A stretch of DNA of 64,000 nucleotides, taken from NCBI GenBank assembly GCA_046293075.1, contig JBKBPL010000005.1, forward strand, positions 77,462-141,461, given 5' to 3'. Both the position numbers and the translations under genes were made by a program. The stretch is from Ga0077530 sp046293075. GTDB lineage: Bacteria; Pseudomonadota; Alphaproteobacteria; Rhizobiales; Hyphomicrobiaceae. Below the pieces are notes generated by a model. That model saw nothing but the letters and a program-made list of their open reading frames with translations. It was not told where the DNA came from and did no database searches. Numbering within the stretch: the stretch's first letter is position 1; every line of letters starts with the position of its first letter. Shown piece after piece: positions 25,793 to 33,559 of this stretch.

Positions 25793-26548
25793 CTAGCCGC
25801 CTCCTCCCGGCAGGGCTTGTTGCGGCAGACTGCTGAGCAGCTTTCTCACATTATTGACGTGTCGTCGCGCTGCGGTCTCGGCACGAGGCGGATCCCCCGC
25901 AAGAACGGCTGCGGCAATGGCGCGATAATCCTCCATGCGCATGGCCTCGCGTCCGGACTGCACCTCAAAGACGCGCGACTGGATGCGGATGAGATTGACG
26001 TGCACGCTGGTAAGGAGGCGCGTCAGCTCACCGCTCCCCGCGATCCGAAGCAGTGTCCTGTAGAAGTCGTTGCGCGCCCGCACGAAATCGAAGAACTCGG
26101 CACGGCGCGTGTGATCGGAAAGCGTCGCCAGGCTGTTGCGGAGCAGCGCCCTGTGACCGGGCACATCGATCCGCCGGGCGGCAAGACGCGCGCAAAGGCC
26201 GACAAGCACCTCCAGCAGGTCCATGATCTCGAAGGCTTCCTCGCGCGTCAGCGAGCGAATATGTGCGCCGCGGTGCAAGTTCAGCGTCACGATGCCTTCA
26301 GCTTGAAGGCGGTTGAGCGCCTCGCGGACAGAGCTCCGGCTGACCTTGAAATCGCGGGTGAGGTCGGCTTCGACGAGGCGTTGCCCGGGCACGTAGCGGC
26401 CATCATAGAGGCCACGCACGATGCCGCGAAAGACCCTGTCGGCCGAGCTTTCCTGCTTCGGCCGAGCCTCGACCGTGTCGATCGCAGCGGGCGTCGCCAG
26501 CTTGCGGACGGTGACCTTCTGCGCCGCCGACTTTAGCGTCGCCGTCAT
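25793..26548 (-). CDS. GntR family (FCD/FadR-type) transcriptional regulator
   Basis: 251 residues. After a ~30-residue N-terminal extension comes a winged HTH (LVEADLTRDFKVSRSSVREALNRLQAEGIV) quoted here in parts as RLVEADLTRDFKVSRSSVRE and ALNRLQAEGIV, followed by an all-helical FCD domain (LLEVLVGLCARLAARR, HVNNVRKLL). ATG 26548 overlaps the acyl-CoA dehydrogenase stop by ATGA, so the regulator is the second gene of that operon and probably controls it with an acyl-CoA or acid ligand. Confidence 0.9.
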   Translation of the reverse strand: MTATLKSAAQKVTVRKLATPAAIDTVEARPKQESSADRVFRGIVRGLYDGRYVPGQRLVEADLTRDFKVSRSSVREALNRLQAEGIVTLNLHRGAHIRSLTREEAFEIMDLLEVLVGLCARLAARRIDVPGHRALLRNSLATLSDHTRRAEFFDFVRARNDFYRTLLRIAGSGELTRLLTSVHVNLIRIQSRVFEVQSGREAMRMEDYRAIAAAVLAGDPPRAETAARRHVNNVRKLLSSLPQQALPGGGG

Positions 26549-27810
26549 GTCGTCGCGCTCCGTACCATCCCTGAAAAGGCAGACGGCTGGATGCCCGCGT
26601 TGGTCCCGCGATGGCGCTTCAGCTCCATGCGCGCGATCTGGTTGCGATGCACCTCGTCGGGACCGTCGGCGATGCGCAACAGGCGGGCCGTGGCATAAGC
26701 CAAAGCGAGCCCGAAATCGTTGGTCACGCCCGCACCGCCGAAGGCCTGGATGGCCCAGTCCATGACCTTGCACGCCATATTCGGCACAGCAACCTTGATC
26801 ATGGCAATCTCGGCCCGCGCTTCCTTGTTGCCGGCCTTGTCCATGATATAGGCCGCCTTCTGCGTGAGAAGGCGCGCCTGCTCGATCATGATGCGCGCTT
26901 CGGCAATGCGCTCCTGCGTCACGGTCTGCTCGGCAATGGGCTTGCCGAAGGCAACGCGCTCCTCCACACGCCGGCACATCTGCTCAAGCATGCGCTCCGA
27001 AAGGCCGATCAGGCGCATGCAGTGATGGATCCGCCCGGGCCCGAGCCGGCCCTGGGCGATCTCGAAGCCGCGCCCCTCCCCGAGCAGCAGGTTGGCGGCC
27101 GGAACGCGCACATTCTCGAAGATGACCTCGCTCGCGCGATCCGGCATCCCGTAATAGCCGAACACGGGCAATGGCCGCACGACGCGCACCCCAGGCGTGT
27201 CTTTCGGCACCAGGATCATCGATTGCTGGCGATAGCGGTCAGGGTTCTCGGGATCCGACTTGCCCATGAAGATGATGATCTTGCAGCGCGGGTCCGTCGC
27301 TCCGGTCGTGAACCACTTGTGCCCGTTGATGACGTAATGGTCCCCATCGCGGCGGATCGAGCTCTCGATATTCGTGGCATCGCTCGAGGCCACGGCCGGC
27401 TCGGTCATGGCGAAGCTCGAGCGGATCTCACCGGCAAGCAGCGGCTTGAGCCAGCGCTCCTTCTGCTCGGCCGTTCCATAGCGGACCAGCACCTCCATGT
27501 TGCCCGTGTCAGGTGCGGAGCAGTTGAACACTTCCGGGGCGAGGTGCGAGCGCCCCATGACCTCACACAGCGGCGCGTACTCGCTGTTGGTGAGGCCTGC
27601 GCCGTACTCCGAGTGCGGCAGGAACAGGTTCCACAAGCCCGCCGCGCGCGCCTTGACCTTCAGCTCCTCGACCACAGGCTGCACCTGCCATGGCCCCAGC
27701 CGCTCCGACTCTTCGAAGAAGCGCGCCTCGTTCGGGTAGATGTACTCCTGCATGAAGGCGACGAGCCGCGCCCGCAAGCTCTCGACCTTGTCCGAGACAT
27801 CGAATTCCAT
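26545..27810 (-). CDS. Acyl-CoA dehydrogenase family protein
   Basis: 421-residue flavoprotein of the ACAD fold, close in length to the ACAD10/11 and FadE-like group. Signatures: SSFAMTEPAVASSDATNIE (FAD/substrate loop), YVINGHKWFTTGA, FGYYGMPDRASEVIFENVRV, VAFGKPIAEQTVTQERIAE and the C-terminal IQAFGGAGVTNDFGLA region. It introduces an alpha-beta double bond into an acyl-CoA, or acts with the ACAD10/11-type kinase on a 4-phosphoacyl-CoA. ATG 27810 is preceded by GGGGTGGG. It is the first gene of the operon and overlaps the GntR gene. Confidence 0.94.
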   Translation of the reverse strand: MEFDVSDKVESLRARLVAFMQEYIYPNEARFFEESERLGPWQVQPVVEELKVKARAAGLWNLFLPHSEYGAGLTNSEYAPLCEVMGRSHLAPEVFNCSAPDTGNMEVLVRYGTAEQKERWLKPLLAGEIRSSFAMTEPAVASSDATNIESSIRRDGDHYVINGHKWFTTGATDPRCKIIIFMGKSDPENPDRYRQQSMILVPKDTPGVRVVRPLPVFGYYGMPDRASEVIFENVRVPAANLLLGEGRGFEIAQGRLGPGRIHHCMRLIGLSERMLEQMCRRVEERVAFGKPIAEQTVTQERIAEARIMIEQARLLTQKAAYIMDKAGNKEARAEIAMIKVAVPNMACKVMDWAIQAFGGAGVTNDFGLALAYATARLLRIADGPDEVHRNQIARMELKRHRGTNAGIQPSAFSGMVRSATT

Positions 27811-27826
27811 GTCCCACCCCGTTTAC

Positions 27827-27847
27827 TGTCTACAATATCATCAGACA
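27827..27847. promoter_or_regulatory. Candidate GntR operator: TGTCT-N11-AGACA
   Basis: The inverted repeat TGTCT (27827-27831) and AGACA (27843-27847) has an AT-rich 11-nt centre and lies 17-37 bp upstream of the acyl-CoA dehydrogenase start. Size and position suit a dimeric FCD regulator acting on its own operon, but there is only one copy to judge from. Confidence 0.35.
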
Positions 27848-28036
27848 AAATCATGAGGCGATCAAGTACCCCCGACACACCCTATCGGACGCGTCGATGT
27901 GATTGCGCAAGAGAGAATTTCCGGCTCACTGCCCCTCCGAGGAGGGATACGATGAGACAGAGAGACAAGTAGATGCGCGGATAGGAGGTGCCGGCAGACC
28001 CGCAGTGCAGGGCCCCCGCCGCTCAAGCGGCATCCC

Positions 28037-28651
28037 TCACGCATCCAATGCCGTTCTCAGCTGAGCGAGGCTTTGGCGCAGGGTGCGCGATATGGCGGAC
28101 GTCGGCTTGCCGAGACGCTGACCGACCGCTTGATGGGTCATGCCGGCCACGAAGATCATGAGGACGATCGAGCGTTTCTCATCATCCAGCTGCCGCAGGC
28201 TCCTCGCCAGCCGCGCCCTTGCCTCGGACACTTCTAAGCCTGCGACGGCATCATCCGTGCTGCACAAGCTATCAACTTCGGGACAATCATCGATTGAAAC
28301 GGCGACCTTACGGCGCAGTTCATCCATCGCGCAGTTGCGCGCGATGGTCAGAAGCCACGTCATTGGAGACCCCAAAGACGGGTTGAAGCTGGAGGCACGC
28401 TGCCAAGCGCGCAGGAAGCATTCCTGCAGAACATCGTCGGCGAGGTCCCGGCGCTTGAGCACGCTCAATATCGCGCTGTAGAGTTTGGCCGCGCTTGCAG
28501 CATAGATCTCCTCGAGGGCGTCTCTGTCACCGGCGGCGGCACGCTGCAAAGCACATCGCAAAGCCTCCGCTGAGCGTGCAGGCGCTCTGGTCCCCGTCGA
28601 TGGTGCGTCGACCAGACCGCAGTATGTCGATTGCGCCTCAAGTCCGATCAT
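28037..28651 (-). CDS. ECF-type RNA polymerase sigma factor (first of three)
   Basis: 204 residues with region 2 (RDLADDVLQECFLRAWQRAS, then SPMTWLLTIARNCAMDELRR) and region 4 HTH (MTHQAVGQRLGKPTSAISRTLRQSL). It resembles the ECF at 32231 in both regions, so the two are probably paralogs. ATG 28651 is the best start (MIGLEA); the frame stays open upstream without a better site, and the ribosome-binding site is weak. No anti-sigma gene adjoins it, unlike its paralog. Confidence 0.88.
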   Translation of the reverse strand: MIGLEAQSTYCGLVDAPSTGTRAPARSAEALRCALQRAAAGDRDALEEIYAASAAKLYSAILSVLKRRDLADDVLQECFLRAWQRASSFNPSLGSPMTWLLTIARNCAMDELRRKVAVSIDDCPEVDSLCSTDDAVAGLEVSEARARLARSLRQLDDEKRSIVLMIFVAGMTHQAVGQRLGKPTSAISRTLRQSLAQLRTALDA

Positions 28652-29024
28652 CAGTCCGTTTCCGATGGTCCCGAAGTCCCGATCCTGCAATGCCCAGCTC
28701 CACCTTGCGGCTGCACCGATTGTGCTGCGGTGAGGCGGTGCCCGAGAGGCCACTGAGCAAATCGAAGTCCCCCGTCTGGCCAAGCTCTGGCCCGGCCGAA
28801 CGCCCCCTCGCCTCGGACGGCAGTCAGCTGATTGCCTCCGGGGTGGCTTGGCTCCGCCGGCTCCGCGACCCTTCCAATAGGCAATATCTGGAGGTAAGCT
28901 CACGAAGTCAGAAATAGGTACTCGCTCGTGTTTCGATAGCCGAAATGCATTGGCTTAGAGGCCGGAGAACGAGGACGTTACGGTCGAGTGGCTGACAGGC
29001 CGATTTCTGCGAAGTGCCGCACCC
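28652..29024. other. Divergent region between ECF sigma and LysR genes (373 bp)
   Basis: No gene, repeat or clear promoter could be supported. It must hold the promoters of the ECF gene (minus) and the LysR gene (plus). Confidence 0.4.
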
Positions 29025-29954
29025 ATGGAGATGCATCAGATTCGGTATTTCCTGGCGGTTGCACGGACGCTGAACTTCACCCGTGCCGCCGAGGAGTGCC
29101 ATGTCGCCCAGCCGTCGCTGACGCGCGCGATAAAGCTGCTCGAGGGCGAGCTCGGTGGTGATCTGTTTCGGCGTGAGCGCAATCAATCCCACCTTACGGA
29201 TCTCGGTCAGCGGATGCTGCCGTTGCTCCAGCAGTGCTTTGACAGCGCAAACAGCGCGCGTTCGCTTGCCAGTTTCATCAAGAGCGGGGGCATAGCACCG
29301 CTGCGGCTCGGACTTTCACACACGATTGGCGTCGGGCTGATCGTGCGCCAGCTCACCGCCGTAGCGGCGACCTTCAAAGGACTAGAACTCAAGTTCCTGC
29401 GTGGCGATGCCGCCACCATTCTCGAGACGCTGAAGTCCGGCGAAGCGGACCTCGCGCTTGCGGGGCCTATGATGCCGACTTGGGATCGGCTCGATACCTG
29501 GCCTTTGTTCAGCGAGAAATTTTGCCTTGCTGTGAACGCCGGGCATCACCTCGCAAAGCGAAACACAGTCGACATCGGGTGCCTTGCTCACGAGCGGCTG
29601 CTGGCCCGCGCGTATTGTGAGAGTTCAGAGCAGATAGAGCATCTCCTTCGCGAGCACGGCGCGATCACCACCAATGTGCATCAGGTTGCCAGCGATAGCG
29701 ACGCAATCGGTCTCATCGCGGCAAATGTTGGTGTATCGCTGCTTCCACAATCCGTCGACCTGCCCGAAGCTGTACGGCGGATTTCCTTGAGCGATTTCCC
29801 TTTGACGCGATCGGTCAATGTCTATGCGGTGGCTGGTCGCCCGCGTCCCCCGGTAGCGGCAGCGCTACTCAAGCTTCTCAGGGCGGCAGACTGGTCCGGC
29901 CTCGATTGCCGTATGGACGCGGCCGCCGCTCCGTCGTCCTCGAAGGGGGCGTGA
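29025..29954 (+). CDS. LysR family transcriptional regulator
   Basis: 309 residues. The N-terminal HTH matches the LysR class: MHQIRYFLAVARTLNFTRAA, then EECHVAQPSLTRAIKLLEGE. The effector domain begins near residue 90 (LRLGLSHTIGVGLIVRQL) and continues to the C-terminus. ATG 29025 is followed two codons later by ATG in frame. It converges on, and ends 12 bp from, the peroxiredoxin-like gene on the opposite strand. LysR proteins near peroxidases are often OxyR-like, but the redox Cys pair of OxyR is not evident here (Cys207 region has a single YCESSE). Confidence 0.9.
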   Translation: MEMHQIRYFLAVARTLNFTRAAEECHVAQPSLTRAIKLLEGELGGDLFRRERNQSHLTDLGQRMLPLLQQCFDSANSARSLASFIKSGGIAPLRLGLSHTIGVGLIVRQLTAVAATFKGLELKFLRGDAATILETLKSGEADLALAGPMMPTWDRLDTWPLFSEKFCLAVNAGHHLAKRNTVDIGCLAHERLLARAYCESSEQIEHLLREHGAITTNVHQVASDSDAIGLIAANVGVSLLPQSVDLPEAVRRISLSDFPLTRSVNVYAVAGRPRPPVAAALLKLLRAADWSGLDCRMDAAAAPSSSKGA

Positions 29955-29966
29955 GGCCGTCGTTTC

Positions 29967-30674
29967 TCAGCCTTCGATGGTCGCCAATACCGCCAGGATC
30001 GATGCTGGGCTCATGCGCCTGCGATAGTCGAGATCGAGATGGCGGGCCCTTATTTTCCTCTCTCGGTCGACGATAAACGTTGCCGGAATCGGAAGCGTCC
30101 AACTTTCGTTGCCGTTGTAGAGCGGCAGTTGGCGGCCGGCCGCCTCCATGGCGCGGCGAATTTCGTCCCCTACCCAGATCGCCAGTCCGATCGACAGAGC
30201 GTAGGCATTATCCATATCGCTCAGCACTACGACCTCTGATCTGGCGTCCTGCATCTGCTTGGTGAACTCGTGGCGCTCTGGCGTGATGATCACAAGATTT
30301 GCGCCGAGGCGCCGAATTTCGTCGCCAACTCCTGAGAGCGCTCTTCTGGTCAGCCCGCAGAACGGGCACCAATGACCGCGCTGGAAGACGATGACTGAGG
30401 CTTTTGATGAGGTGAGAGCCCCGAGAGACATCAGCCGTCCTTCCGGGTCGGGCAGTAGGAAATCCGGCATGTACTCCCCGACATCAGGAGCACCCCTGCC
30501 GACCCCATTGCTCGCGAGGCGGGTGGCCAGCCGATCCACCATGGCTGCAGTGTCTGGATCTATGTCCCGCGCCAGTCGAGCGAATGCAGAGAGTTGCTCG
30601 CCCAGATCAGGCGAACAGGCCTCGGCTTGTGCAAGAGCCCTCGAAAGGGCCGATGCGCGGTTCTCTTGGCTCAT
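29967..30674 (-). CDS. AhpC/TSA peroxiredoxin-like protein (copy 1)
   Basis: 235 residues: a ~65-residue helical N-terminal part, then a thioredoxin-fold AhpC/TSA domain (PDFLLPDPEGRLMSLGAL). The peroxidatic site reads FQRGHWCPFCGLTRRAL, i.e. a CxxC in place of the usual T-x-x-C, as in PRX-like2 proteins. The C-terminal PIPATFIVDRERKI strand is also conserved. It probably reduces peroxides or acts as a thiol oxidoreductase in the cytoplasm. A paralog of identical length lies at 38901. It starts at ATG 30674. Confidence 0.88.
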   Translation of the reverse strand: MSQENRASALSRALAQAEACSPDLGEQLSAFARLARDIDPDTAAMVDRLATRLASNGVGRGAPDVGEYMPDFLLPDPEGRLMSLGALTSSKASVIVFQRGHWCPFCGLTRRALSGVGDEIRRLGANLVIITPERHEFTKQMQDARSEVVVLSDMDNAYALSIGLAIWVGDEIRRAMEAAGRQLPLYNGNESWTLPIPATFIVDRERKIRARHLDLDYRRRMSPASILAVLATIEG

Positions 30675-30697
30675 TTGCCTGCGCGATGCATCTGCTG

Positions 30698-31267
30698 CTA
30701 CCGGTAACCTACGCTCCTTTCAGGCCGAGACTCCATACTCGACGGCGATCGAAACCATAGCCAGTACGCATGGTCCGCGGCTGGCCCCGAGCGCGGGCGC
30801 ACTGCGCTTTCACTCGAACGTGTCGGCATAAGGCCGCACCGGCCCCGCAGCCCCTGGACCGCGTGCAAGATCGGGGCGTCGACCGAAAAGCCGATACGCA
30901 AGCCTGTTCGGCGACCCCAGTACCCGGCTTCGCACCGAATAGTGCTGCCAGGACGCGCGTGGCCGATCGCAGCGGCAAGCACGCAAGCCACTCGGTCCAA
31001 GAGCTCCAGCTCGTGGCCCGCCACGATCAGCGGTGCCAGGGTGAACGCCTGCAGTCGAAGCGCCTTGGCGCGTGCATCGCGTCGCGACAGCTCGATGGCC
31101 ATCCCGAGGACGTCCGCCATATCCGCAGTGGTGCGCGCCCCGCCGATCTCGTATGCCGGCACATCGCTGGCGCGCCGCTTCGCGTCGCGTGCGAACATCG
31201 CCCCGCACGCGGGGTCGGGCCCGCGCCGCGGCGCGACTGCATGGCGGTGGTCGATGTCGAGTGTCAC
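30698..31267 (-). CDS. Hypothetical protein, possible degenerate histidine-kinase ATPase relic
   Basis: 189 residues from GTG 31267, which has an ideal AGGAGG 5 nt upstream, so it is probably translated. The central stretch LIVAGHELELLDRVACVLAA then AIGHARPGSTI lines up with the N-box region of HATPase domains (compare VSGDRRLLVEAVDNLINNAV in the kinase at 40624), but the Asn, G1 and G2 residues are missing. The C-terminal ~50 residues are Arg/Ser-rich and look unconserved. It could be a decayed kinase or a non-catalytic regulator. It lies 23 bp upstream of the peroxiredoxin-like gene on the same strand. Confidence 0.5.
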   Translation of the reverse strand: MTLDIDHRHAVAPRRGPDPACGAMFARDAKRRASDVPAYEIGGARTTADMADVLGMAIELSRRDARAKALRLQAFTLAPLIVAGHELELLDRVACVLAAAIGHARPGSTIRCEAGYWGRRTGLRIGFSVDAPILHAVQGLRGRCGLMPTRSSESAVRPRSGPAADHAYWLWFRSPSSMESRPERSVGYR

Positions 31268-31481
31268 GATGGCCTCCTGAGTGAGCGTTCCCGTGCACCA
31301 GCTAATCGTGTTTCCGGCTCGAACTGAAATGCCATGACGCTAGGGGTTCAATGCGTGGCGTCTATGGACTGCGCGATTGGATTGCCAGCACGAGACCATC
31401 GGCTGACGGGGCAGGCGCGTGCTTATTCGCACGGCCCCGTTGGCTCGATCGCGTTGGAGTTCCCTTCGCGCACCGCCGCCA

Positions 31482-32234
31482 CTACCGGGACAGACGCCCA
31501 TGGGCGAGGACAGCACTCATGGGAACTTTCGGCGGCACCTCGGGGTGCCGCTCCTCGCTGACGATAAGCTCGCCCGCCCCAATCTCGGTGATTTCGTCGG
31601 CGCGCAGGATTGATCGCACTTCCCTGTGACCTGGACCGAGCCTAGTGATCGCTTTTGGTGGCGTGTCGGATCGTGCTCGCACCCATAGCTGATACGCTCT
31701 GCCTTCGCTCGGCGGCAAACCCGATGCGAGGCGTAGCGAGACTCTCCGCGACTCCGGCTCGACCACGAGCACGAAGCTGCGGGATTGCGCGGTGAGGCTC
31801 TCATCGGCCGCCAAGCCAGGTGCAACTGGCGCAATAATAGCGACAAGGGGATGCGCGAGCGGCCGGAAGAGTACGTGCCACCCGGCGATCGCAAGGAGCG
31901 ATGCGGCCATTGTTGATGCGACAAGCAGCTGCGTCTTGAGCCGGCCGACCTGTCGGCGCAGTCGCGCGACATCACGCGTGGCGGAAGCACCCTTGGCTTC
32001 CAATGCTTGGACCTCTTTGATCTGGAGCAGCAGACGTTCTCGCACGAACGGTGGCGGTGTCCTGTCCGGCACGCCCAGCACCAGCGGCTGCAGGCGGCGC
32101 TCCCACGTCCGGATGGCCCGGTCGAGTTCTGGGTCAGCGCCACGGCGCGCTTCGATCGCATGCCGCTCCTCCTCGCTGAGCGAGCCAAGAACATACTCGG
32201 CCGATAGGCCGTCAATGTCGCTGTCGACGTTCAT
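31482..32234 (-). CDS. Anti-sigma factor, RskA family
   Basis: 250 residues. An N-terminal cytoplasmic anti-sigma domain (DIDGLSAEYVLGSLSEEERH, RAIRTWERRLQPLV), a coiled stretch (VARLRRQVGRLKTQ), one membrane segment (LLVASTMAASLLAIAGWHVLF) and a periplasmic RskA-C domain (VLVVEPESRR, GRAYQLWVRA, PPKAITRLG). It would hold the adjacent ECF sigma inactive until membrane or periplasmic stress triggers release. ATG 32234 overlaps the sigma stop (ATGA), the usual sign of a sigma/anti-sigma pair. Confidence 0.93.
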   Translation of the reverse strand: MNVDSDIDGLSAEYVLGSLSEEERHAIEARRGADPELDRAIRTWERRLQPLVLGVPDRTPPPFVRERLLLQIKEVQALEAKGASATRDVARLRRQVGRLKTQLLVASTMAASLLAIAGWHVLFRPLAHPLVAIIAPVAPGLAADESLTAQSRSFVLVVEPESRRVSLRLASGLPPSEGRAYQLWVRARSDTPPKAITRLGPGHREVRSILRADEITEIGAGELIVSEERHPEVPPKVPMSAVLAHGRLSR

Positions 32235-32776
32235 GCGTCCATGCACTCCTTCAGACCTGCAAGCGTGCGACGCAGCCACCTCTTCAAGACGGCCGCCGAA
32301 CGCCCGGTCCGGCGCGCGATCTCTTCGCGCGTCATCCCCGTAAAGTAGATCATCCTCAAAATGGTCTGGTGCTCCTTGTCCAAGACGCCGAGGCAGTCGT
32401 TCAGGCGACGCATCTCCTCGGATTGCTCGTAGGCCCCCGCGAGATCGTCTTCGCTGGCAACATCATCGAGCCATGGCAGCTCGTCGAGCGAGGCGAGAGC
32501 CCGGCGCCGTATTTCATCGAGTGCTCGGTTGCGGGCGATGGTGGCCATCCATGTGATCGGCGAGCTCAAATCGGGGTTGAACTCCCCCGCCCGCTGCCAC
32601 ACCCGCAGATAGACATCCTGGAGCACGTCCGCAGCGAGATCATCTCGCTTCAAGATACGCACAACGATCCCGAAGAGCTTATTGGACGTCGCATCGTAGA
32701 GCCGGCTGAAAGCCTCAACATCCTTTTGCGCCGTCCTTCGCAGGGCCTCGTTGAGGCGATCTCGATCTGCAGGCAT
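32231..32776 (-). CDS. ECF-type RNA polymerase sigma factor (SigK-like, second of three)
   Basis: 181 residues with region 2 (RDDLAADVLQDVYLRVWQRA, SPITWMATIARNRALDEIRR) and region 4 (MTREEIARRTGRSAAVLKRW). ATG 32776 (MPADRD) is preceded by GAGGGA. It is coupled to the RskA-type anti-sigma gene downstream and is divergent from the small secreted repeat protein at 33052 across 275 bp, so that gene is a plausible target of this sigma factor (inference). Confidence 0.94.
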   Translation of the reverse strand: MPADRDRLNEALRRTAQKDVEAFSRLYDATSNKLFGIVVRILKRDDLAADVLQDVYLRVWQRAGEFNPDLSSPITWMATIARNRALDEIRRRALASLDELPWLDDVASEDDLAGAYEQSEEMRRLNDCLGVLDKEHQTILRMIYFTGMTREEIARRTGRSAAVLKRWLRRTLAGLKECMDA

Positions 32777-33051
32777 GCTCTCGTCCCTCGCGCCTCGTGT
32801 TCTCGCGTGATGCGGCACACGGCCGAGTCTTCCTATGCAGGGCCGCACCTGCAGTAGATACGGCGCACGAGGCCATTACTCGCCGCCGCTGCCATCGCCC
32901 GCGACGCCGACATCACGTGCAGTTGATCGCACACAAGGGCCTCTCAGGATCGATCCGCGCCACCTGCTCCGTACCTTCTGCAGCGTGGGGCGCTCGTCTC
33001 ATGCGCAATCGGGTGTCTATTCCCTCCAGCAGCAGATCTGGGAGATCTCAC

Positions 33052-33351
33052 ATGAAGCGTATCGTCACAGCATTGGCCCTCCTCGGCGCCATGGCGCTAC
33101 CCGCCGCAGCGAACTGCTCTGCGCAGTACAAAGACTTCTTCGAAGAGTTGCGCCAGAGCGGTCCGGCAAAGGCCCTGTCGGCCGAGCAGATCGCCATCGT
33201 CAATCGGCAGGGGCTTCGCGCCTACGACGCGTGCAACTCGGGCGACGAGAATTTTTCGAAGAACCTGTTCGAGCAGCTCCGGCAAGCCGGCCCGGCAAAA
33301 GGTCCGGATTTCTGGGAGAGCCTGCGTCAGGCAGGTCCCGCGAAGAAGTAG
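33052..33351 (+). CDS. Small secreted protein with three 11-residue LRQ-(S/A)-GPAK repeats
   Basis: 99 residues from ATG 33052, with GGGAG 7 nt upstream. A signal peptide (KRIVTALALLGAMALPAAA) should be cut near residue 20, leaving ~79 residues. The mature part has three copies of [FW]-E-x-L-R-Q-[SA]-G-P-A-K at residues 30-40, 73-83 and 88-98, with the last copy at the extreme C-terminus. Two cysteines (C22, C61) remain after cleavage and could form a disulfide. The repeats differ at most synonymous sites, so the peptide sequence itself is under selection. I do not recognise the family. It faces the ECF/anti-sigma pair and precedes three protease genes. Confidence 0.85.
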   Translation: MKRIVTALALLGAMALPAAANCSAQYKDFFEELRQSGPAKALSAEQIAIVNRQGLRAYDACNSGDENFSKNLFEQLRQAGPAKGPDFWESLRQAGPAKK

Positions 33352-33559
33352 GGCCAAGCTGAAGCCGCCCTTCCTTTCGCCGTACGCAATTGGTGGGCGT
33401 CAGGCCTCGGGCTGACGCCCCTACACACCATCGATTCCGATGATTTGCATCTCGCGCAGCACAGGCTCTCAGCCGTTGTGCGACGCCACCTCTGTATTGG
33501 GTGCCCCGAGATGCGCGCGCTCTTCTAAGACGGCTCTTGAGCAATGTAGGGGATGGATT

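Noticed and set aside
28652..29024. A small gene between the ECF and LysR genes
   Set aside because: Only frames extending the ECF upstream without a ribosome-binding site were found.
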